Shown here: one piece after another, positions 22,992 through 28,560 of the stretch
Layout of the letters: each line of letters opens with the position of its first letter
Position numbering within the stretch: the first letter of the stretch is position 1
Source of the DNA: Deferribacteres bacterium
Lineage (GTDB): Bacteria > Nitrospirota > Thermodesulfovibrionia > UBA6902
Assembly: GCA_030598625.1 (NCBI GenBank)
Contig: JAUVPO010000002.1
Location: 1 to 28,560 of the forward strand
Direction: 5' to 3'
DNA length: 28,560 nucleotides
The notes under the pieces: generated by a model
Told to the model about the DNA's origin: nothing
Database searches by the model: none
Seen by the model: the letters and a program-made list of their open reading frames with translations, nothing else
Translations under genes and position numbers: made by a program

Positions 22992-24824
22992 ATGAAAATT
23001 GGTGCGAATTATTCAAAAAACGGTACATGTGAATTTTCGGTCTGGGCTCCATTTGCCGGTAATATCTCCCTGAAACTTATGTCACCATCCGAAAGATTAA
23101 TACCAATGCAAAAGAATGCGTCGGGATACTGGAAGACAATTGCCGGGGGGGTCAAGCCGGGTGATTTGTATATGTATCGTATTGAAGGTGAAAGAGACAG
23201 ACCCGACCCTGTATCTTATCATCAGCCGGACGGTGTACATAGGGCTTCAGAGGTATTTAACCATCGGTCGTTTCAATGGCAGGACCATGAGTGGAAAGGG
23301 ATATTACTGCCGGACATGATAATGTATGAACTTCATGTCGGAGCATTTACTGAAGAGGGGACTTTTGAAGCGATAATCGGCAGACTTGATGATCTGAGGG
23401 AGATCGGGATAAATGCCGTTGAGATAATGCCCGTTGCACAGTTTCCGGGCGAAAGGAACTGGGGATATGACGGTGTCTTCCCCTTTGCAGTTCAAAATTC
23501 TTACGGAGGACCGGATGGTCTGAAACGATTGGTGAATGAATGCCACGGCAAAGGGGTAGCCGTAATTCTCGATGTGGTTTTTAATCACATGGGTCCCGAA
23601 GGAAATTACCTGAGGGACTATGGTCCCTATTTTACGGACAGGTACAAGACACCGTGGGGAGATGCGATAAACTTTGATGGCCCTCACAGTAATGAGGTGA
23701 GAAGGTTTTTTATTGAAAACGCGTTATACTGGTTTGAAAATTACCATATAGACGCCCTTCGTATTGACGCTGTTCACGGTATCTTTGATATGAGCGCCAA
23801 ACATTTTTTGAGGGAACTTGCGGAAACGGTTGAAAAGTATTCACTTGACAAAGGTAGAAAAAAATTTCTGATAGCTGAAAGCGACCTTAACGACATAAGA
23901 ATAATCCAGAATGGTGAGAGAGGGGGATACGGGCTGGACGGCCACTGGTGTGATGACTTCCATCATTCACTTCATACACTTCTCACGGAAGAGACAACAG
24001 GTTATTATATTGATTTTGGCGATACAGGACATCTGACGAAATCTTTCAGGGAAGGGTTTGTATATTCCGGCCAGTATTCTAAATTCAGGAAAAGAAATCA
24101 TGGACAACCTTCAGTGAATGTACCGTCAGGGAAGTTTGTGGTCTTCTCACAAAACCACGATCAGACGGGCAACAGGATGAAGGGCGAACGCTTGTCGGCT
24201 CTTGTCTCATTTGAATCGATGAAACTTGCAGCGGGTCTTGTTTTACTGTCACCGTATATTCCGCTTTTATTTATGGGTGAGGAATATGGAGAGACAGCGC
24301 CGTTTCTTTATTTCATAAGCCATTCCGATACGGATTTAATAGATGGTGTGAGACGCGGGCGCAAAAAAGAATTCGATTCATTTAACTGGGAGGAGGAACC
24401 ACCTGATCCTTTTGATATTGATACATTCTTGAAGTCAAAGCTGAACTGGAATCTGAGGAATCAGGGAAAGCACAGAGTATTATTTGATTTTTATAAAGAG
24501 GTGATATGTATGAGAAAAGAATTCCCCGCGCTTGCCAACCTTGATAACAAGTGTCTTGAATCACGGGAAGCAAAAGGCAGGAAATTTATTCTTGTGAGGC
24601 GTTGGACGGAAACCAATATGATATTGGCCCTGTTTAATATAGACAAGAAAGATGCCGGATTTAATCTTTCTGATTATGAAGTGAAATGGAATAAAGTCTT
24701 GGACTCCTCCGATAAAAAATGGGGCGGACGGGGAGCGGTATTACCTGAAAAAATTGCCCCGAACGAAGAGCTTGTAATAAGGGCTGAGAGCATGGCATTG
24801 TATAATGCCGAACACCGATTTTAG
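22992..24824 (+). CDS. treZ: Malto-oligosyltrehalose trehalohydrolase TreZ
   Basis: 610 residues, GH13. TreZ releases trehalose from the end of malto-oligosyl trehalose made by TreY. An N-terminal carbohydrate-binding beta domain (about 1-95, with FSVWAPFAGNISLKL) precedes the barrel. Active-site residues are the nucleophile D259 (LRIDAVHG), the acid/base E296 (LIAESDLND) and the transition-state Asp D390 (SQNHDQTGN). MPVAQFPGERNWGYDGV (146-162) and LFMGEEYGE are typical of the family, and set it apart from glycogen branching enzyme. treY follows after 36 nt, so they form an operon; TreX (debranching enzyme) is not in the window. The substrate would be glycogen or maltodextrin, so this route recovers trehalose from stored glucan. 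The ribosome site before ATG 22992 is weak. Confidence 0.96.
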   Translation: MKIGANYSKNGTCEFSVWAPFAGNISLKLMSPSERLIPMQKNASGYWKTIAGGVKPGDLYMYRIEGERDRPDPVSYHQPDGVHRASEVFNHRSFQWQDHEWKGILLPDMIMYELHVGAFTEEGTFEAIIGRLDDLREIGINAVEIMPVAQFPGERNWGYDGVFPFAVQNSYGGPDGLKRLVNECHGKGVAVILDVVFNHMGPEGNYLRDYGPYFTDRYKTPWGDAINFDGPHSNEVRRFFIENALYWFENYHIDALRIDAVHGIFDMSAKHFLRELAETVEKYSLDKGRKKFLIAESDLNDIRIIQNGERGGYGLDGHWCDDFHHSLHTLLTEETTGYYIDFGDTGHLTKSFREGFVYSGQYSKFRKRNHGQPSVNVPSGKFVVFSQNHDQTGNRMKGERLSALVSFESMKLAAGLVLLSPYIPLLFMGEEYGETAPFLYFISHSDTDLIDGVRRGRKKEFDSFNWEEEPPDPFDIDTFLKSKLNWNLRNQGKHRVLFDFYKEVICMRKEFPALANLDNKCLESREAKGRKFILVRRWTETNMILALFNIDKKDAGFNLSDYEVKWNKVLDSSDKKWGGRGAVLPEKIAPNEELVIRAESMALYNAEHRF

Positions 24825-24860
24825 CATGTTGTTTTTATACTGAAAAGAATTAGTGATTAA

Positions 24861-27662
24861 ATGAGAATTCCATCATCATCTTACCGGATACAGTTCAATA
24901 TCAACTTTGATTTTAAGAAGGCGAGGGATATAATGAAGTACCTTGCATCCCTCTGCATTACGGATATTTATGCCTCGCCTATATTCAAAGCTAAAAAGGG
25001 GAGCCTTCATGGATATGATGTAGTTGACATGAATCAGCTGAATCCAGATCTTGGCACGGAATCAGATTTTGAAGAACTTATGAATAATATAAAGAAGGCC
25101 GGGATGGGATGGCTCCAGGATATTGTCCCGAATCACATGGCGTTCGACGGTGAAAACACAATGCTTATGGATGTCCTGGAAAACGGACCTCAATCAGAAT
25201 ATTTTGATTTCTTTGATATCGAATGGAAACACTTTTATGAGGGTCTCTCCGAACGACTGCTTGCTCCTTTTCTCGGTAAACATTACAGTGAATCGCTTGA
25301 TGCAAGGGAAATTGTCCTGAATTATGACAGCGACGGTTTTTACATCAGCTACTATTCTCTGAAGATGCCGCTAAAGATAGAATCGTATGTGCGTATCATT
25401 ACTCACAGGCTGCCGGTACTGAAACGGAAACTTGGTGAAGATCATCCTGATTTGATAAAATTTTTGGGTGTCCTATATTCTCTGAAAACCCTTCCGGTAT
25501 CTAAAGAGGAAAGACCGGCTCGATACAGCCAGATACAGTTCATTAAAAGAATTCTCCGGGAACTTTTTAATAATAATTTAACTATTCAGGAATTCATAAA
25601 AAACAATGTTGCTATTTTTAACGGGGAAACTGGGGCCGGAAGTGACCTTTCTTTGCTGGACAGCCTTCTTTCCGAACAGCTGTTCAGGTTGTCTTTCTGG
25701 AAGGTCGCTACCGAAGAGCTGAATTACCGCAGGTTCTTTAACATTAACGGACTCATTTCAGTAAGAATGGAGGAGGAAAGAGTTTTCAATGCGACACATG
25801 CTCTAATATTGAATCTTATTAAAGCTAAAAAAATAACGGGCCTGCGCATAGACCACATAGACGGTCTATACGATCCAACGGGTTACCTGAAAAAATTAAG
25901 GGAAAGTACAGGGGACGTCTATATCATGGTTGAGAAAATACTTCAGCATGAAGAAGCTCTTCCCTCATTATGGGCCATACAGGGAACCACCGGATATGAT
26001 TTTTTAAATTATGTTAATGGAGTTTTTTGCGATGACAGAAACGGAAGCAAGTTCAATAAACTTTATTATACTTTTACGGGGTCCAAGACATCTTATGAGG
26101 CAATGCTTTATGAAAAAAGGAAAATGATTATTGAGAAGGACATGACAGGGGACGTCGATAATCTTGCTCACCTGCTGAAAAAAATATCCAGTAAAAATCG
26201 ATATGGATATGATATGTCCCACTACGGATTAAAAAAGGCCATTATCGAAATTCTCGCGCATTTCCCTGTCTACAGGACATATATAAGTCATGATGTCTAT
26301 ACTGACAGAGACCGGTTTTATATGAACGAGGCGATAGAAAAGGCCCGCGAAATGAATCTTGCTTTACTATATGAACTTGATTTCCTTGAATCATTCCTCC
26401 TCCTTAAATTCGACGAAAAACTTTCCGAGGAGAATAAGGATGAGTGGATTCATTTCGTCATGAGATTCCAGCAACTTACAGGTCCTCTCATGGCTAAGGG
26501 ATTCGAAGACACTACGCTCTATGTTTACAATAGGCTTCTTTCTCTAAATGATGTCGGCGGGAGTCCGGATAATTTCGGTGTATCATCAACTGAATTTCAT
26601 GAGTTTAATCTGAAAAGATCGCGCAGGCAGCCGCACTCCATAAATGCAACTTCAACACATGATACAAAAAGAGGAGAGGACGTGCGGGCCCGGATAAATG
26701 TCCTTTCGGAAATACCCGATATCTGGGAATCAAATCTGAAAAAATGGAGCAGGATTAACAGGCGAAAAAAGAAAACGATAAAAGGAACGACCGTGCCCGA
26801 TAAAAATGATGAATATTTTTTATATCAGACAATGGTCGGAGCTATGCCGTTCAGGAAAGAGGAGTTTGATCACTTTAAGATAAGATTGAAGGATTACATA
26901 ATTAAGGCCGTAAGAGAGGCCAAGGTCCATACCGCATGGTTAAAGCCGGATACCGATTATGAAGAAAATTTTCTTGCATTCATTGAAAAGCTTTTTTATC
27001 CTTCGGACAAGAATCAATTTTTAGAGGAATTCCTCAAGTTTCAAAAAATGATTTCTTTTTATGGAACATTCAATTCCCTGTCGCAGACCCTTCTGAAGAT
27101 TACTTCATCGGGTATCCCTGATTTCTATCAGGGTTCTGAATTCTGGGATTTAAACCTTGTTGACCCGGACAACCGGCGGCCGGTTGATTTTTCATTAAGA
27201 TCCTGGCTTCTCAACGAAATAAAAAGCAGGGAAGGCGATCTGTCAAGGCTCATAAATGAGCTTTTTTCAACAAGGGAAGACGGTCGGATAAAACTTTTTC
27301 TTATGTACAAATTGCTGTCCATCAGACAAAAGCACAGGAAACTCTTTGAAAAAGGCGATTATATCCCTATCGAGATAGACGGGAAATATAAAGACAGCGT
27401 TATTTCTTTTGCCAGAATGCATGGGCCGTTATGGGCGATTACGGTGGCTCCGAGGTTTTTGACTGGCGTAGTGAAAGAAAATCAATATCCATTGGGAACC
27501 GTAGTCTGGGGTGATACGCATTTAATATTGCCTGACAATGCCCCCGTTGTATGGCGGGAGATGATAACCGGATCGACACTTAAATCCGAAAGGCGCGTTT
27601 TAGTAGGCGAGGCGCTGCGGCAATTCCCGGCCGCCGTCCTGATAAACAAGGCAAAGGTATAG
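24861..27662 (+). CDS. treY: Malto-oligosyltrehalose synthase TreY
   Basis: 933 residues, GH13. TreY turns the reducing-end alpha-1,4 bond of a maltodextrin into the alpha-1,1 bond of trehalose, which TreZ then cuts off. It begins with the family N-terminus SSSYRIQFN and has DIYASPIFKAKKGSLHGYD, VPNHMA, the nucleophile D331 (GLRIDHIDGL), the acid/base E358 (MVEKIL), the third acid D601 (STHDTKRGED), and near the end the GIPDFYQGSEFWDLNLVDPDN motif (given here in parts: GIPDFYQGSE, LVDPDNRRP). The usual long insertion typical of TreY is present, explaining the length. It follows treZ by 36 nt and is followed after 19 nt by an acetate kinase-like gene, probably in one transcript. All catalytic acids are kept, so it should be active. 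Confidence 0.96.
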   Translation: MRIPSSSYRIQFNINFDFKKARDIMKYLASLCITDIYASPIFKAKKGSLHGYDVVDMNQLNPDLGTESDFEELMNNIKKAGMGWLQDIVPNHMAFDGENTMLMDVLENGPQSEYFDFFDIEWKHFYEGLSERLLAPFLGKHYSESLDAREIVLNYDSDGFYISYYSLKMPLKIESYVRIITHRLPVLKRKLGEDHPDLIKFLGVLYSLKTLPVSKEERPARYSQIQFIKRILRELFNNNLTIQEFIKNNVAIFNGETGAGSDLSLLDSLLSEQLFRLSFWKVATEELNYRRFFNINGLISVRMEEERVFNATHALILNLIKAKKITGLRIDHIDGLYDPTGYLKKLRESTGDVYIMVEKILQHEEALPSLWAIQGTTGYDFLNYVNGVFCDDRNGSKFNKLYYTFTGSKTSYEAMLYEKRKMIIEKDMTGDVDNLAHLLKKISSKNRYGYDMSHYGLKKAIIEILAHFPVYRTYISHDVYTDRDRFYMNEAIEKAREMNLALLYELDFLESFLLLKFDEKLSEENKDEWIHFVMRFQQLTGPLMAKGFEDTTLYVYNRLLSLNDVGGSPDNFGVSSTEFHEFNLKRSRRQPHSINATSTHDTKRGEDVRARINVLSEIPDIWESNLKKWSRINRRKKKTIKGTTVPDKNDEYFLYQTMVGAMPFRKEEFDHFKIRLKDYIIKAVREAKVHTAWLKPDTDYEENFLAFIEKLFYPSDKNQFLEEFLKFQKMISFYGTFNSLSQTLLKITSSGIPDFYQGSEFWDLNLVDPDNRRPVDFSLRSWLLNEIKSREGDLSRLINELFSTREDGRIKLFLMYKLLSIRQKHRKLFEKGDYIPIEIDGKYKDSVISFARMHGPLWAITVAPRFLTGVVKENQYPLGTVVWGDTHLILPDNAPVVWREMITGSTLKSERRVLVGEALRQFPAAVLINKAKV

Positions 27663-27681
27663 ATACAGGTTGCCCTCCCCC

Positions 27682-28560
27682 ATGAACATCTTAACTGTCA
27701 ACACAGGAAGCTCCTCTGTAAGGCTGGCGGTGTTTTCGCAAAAGGGCGGAAGGCAGGAGAGGGTCGCATACGCCCATTTAAAAACCGGCGATAATGAACC
27801 TGAAAACCAGCTCACGGCTTTTATTGAGGATAATCATGTAAGGGACATATCTGTTACGGCGCATCGTATAGTTCACGGAGGCACAAGATTCAAGGATTCC
27901 TGTCTGATAAACCCCGGGGTCGAGAAAGAAATAGACCGACTTTCAATACTCGCTCCGCTTCATAATCCTCCCGCGCTGAAATGGATTAGTATATGCCGCA
28001 GGTTCTTTGGAAGCGGGATCCGTCAGGTGGCTGTCTTTGATACGGCCTTTTATTCCCGGTTGCCGGAATCGTCATTGACGTATGCGTTGCCGAAAGACCT
28101 GTGCAGGCGTCATGAGATACAGCGGTACGGATTTCATGGGATCGCTCACAGCGCGATGCTTCGGCGATGGCGGGAAATAAGGCCCGATGTAAAGGAAAGT
28201 GAAAGGTTGATTTCATTGCAGCTCGGCGCGGGCTGTTCGGTCACCGCGGTTAAGAATGGAACAGCGATAGACACGTCCATGGGATTTTCACCTGTTGAAG
28301 GCCTGGTGATGGCTACGCGTTCGGGGGACCTCGATCCAGGAGTCATCATCTATCTTCAGAAATCAGCAGGACTTTCGGTTGAGGAGATAGATGAGCTGCT
28401 CAACAATTCTTCCGGCCTGCTTGGTGTTTCCGGGATCAGCAGTGATATGAAAACACTGCTTGGATCAGACGAGCCTGACGCCGGGATTGCGATTGAACTT
28501 TATTGTTACCGCGCAAAAAAATATATAGGCGCATATGCGGCGGCCCTTGGAGGAGTTGAC
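27682..28560 (+). CDS. Divergent acetate kinase-like protein (3' end outside window)
   Basis: The first 293 residues of an acetate/propionate kinase family protein, which swaps phosphate between acyl phosphate and ADP. Landmarks are VNTGSSSVRL (6-15), HRIVHGG (61-67), LAPLHNPP (90-97), VFDTAF (118-123), RYGFHG (148-153), DTSMGFSPVEGL and ATRSGDLDPG. Several positions differ from typical AckA: the Lys after GSSSL is Arg14, FDTAFH reads FDTAFY, and HLGNG in the phosphate/ATP loop reads QLGAG (180-184). The segment before HRIVHGG is about 29 residues shorter than in the Methanosarcina enzyme. The likely catalytic His (H152), Arg (R62) and Asp (D120) are kept. Activity or substrate may be altered. 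It follows treY by 19 nt; the ribosome site is weak. Confidence 0.85.
   Translation, partial: MNILTVNTGSSSVRLAVFSQKGGRQERVAYAHLKTGDNEPENQLTAFIEDNHVRDISVTAHRIVHGGTRFKDSCLINPGVEKEIDRLSILAPLHNPPALKWISICRRFFGSGIRQVAVFDTAFYSRLPESSLTYALPKDLCRRHEIQRYGFHGIAHSAMLRRWREIRPDVKESERLISLQLGAGCSVTAVKNGTAIDTSMGFSPVEGLVMATRSGDLDPGVIIYLQKSAGLSVEEIDELLNNSSGLLGVSGISSDMKTLLGSDEPDAGIAIELYCYRAKKYIGAYAAALGGVD

Overview
The window is a moderately AT-rich bacterial chromosome segment, densely coded on both strands, with no rRNA, tRNA, CRISPR array or recognisable insertion sequence. A Gram-negative origin is indicated by a lipoprotein of the outer-membrane Slp type, a large multiheme c-type cytochrome and a periplasmic M23 peptidase. 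Gene content (doubled-CXXCH cytochrome, PilZ proteins, DUF5752-like protein, TreT, GpgS) and the dispersed palindromic repeats suggest a member of Nitrospirota (Thermodesulfovibrionia-like) or a related anaerobic lineage. That placement is an inference from remembered family distributions, not a measurement.

Layout. 1-208 is the end of a subtilisin-like protease. 209-1204 holds two repeat-derived stretches around a small PilZ protein. 1205-3811 is mutS. 3836-5969 holds an OsmC-like protein, an easily missed 52-residue cysteine-pair protein, a CPBP membrane protease and a Slp-type lipoprotein. 6167-8786 is a two-gene overlapping unit: a thioredoxin-fold/TPR protein that has lost its CXXC, then a cytochrome with 13 CXXCH motifs and two odd spacings. 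8874-9200 is a second PilZ protein.

9205-19742 (minus strand) is a long array that reads as an osmotic and desiccation stress cluster. In transcription order it encodes GpgS (glucosyl-3-phosphoglycerate synthase), a lysine-tailed coiled-coil protein, an M23 peptidase, an MscS channel, a duplicated DUF5752-like protein, TreT, an OtsA-OtsB fusion, a ClC channel and an HtrA-like pseudoprotease. The five genes from mscS to clc all overlap (13, 4, 4 and 16 nt), which suggests tight translational coupling. Divergent from gpgS is a glycerate 2-kinase gene interrupted by an in-frame TAA and carrying an in-frame palindromic repeat. A chemoreceptor without a periplasmic sensor domain follows. The window ends with treZ, treY and the start of a divergent acetate kinase-like gene.

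Taken together, three trehalose routes (TreT, OtsA/OtsB, TreY/TreZ) and the first enzyme of glucosylglycerate synthesis sit within about 18 kb, interleaved with two membrane channels that respond to osmotic or ionic change. The least explained parts are the duplicated DUF5752-like protein between MscS and TreT, the pseudoprotease at the end of the operon, and the damaged glycerate kinase beside gpgS.
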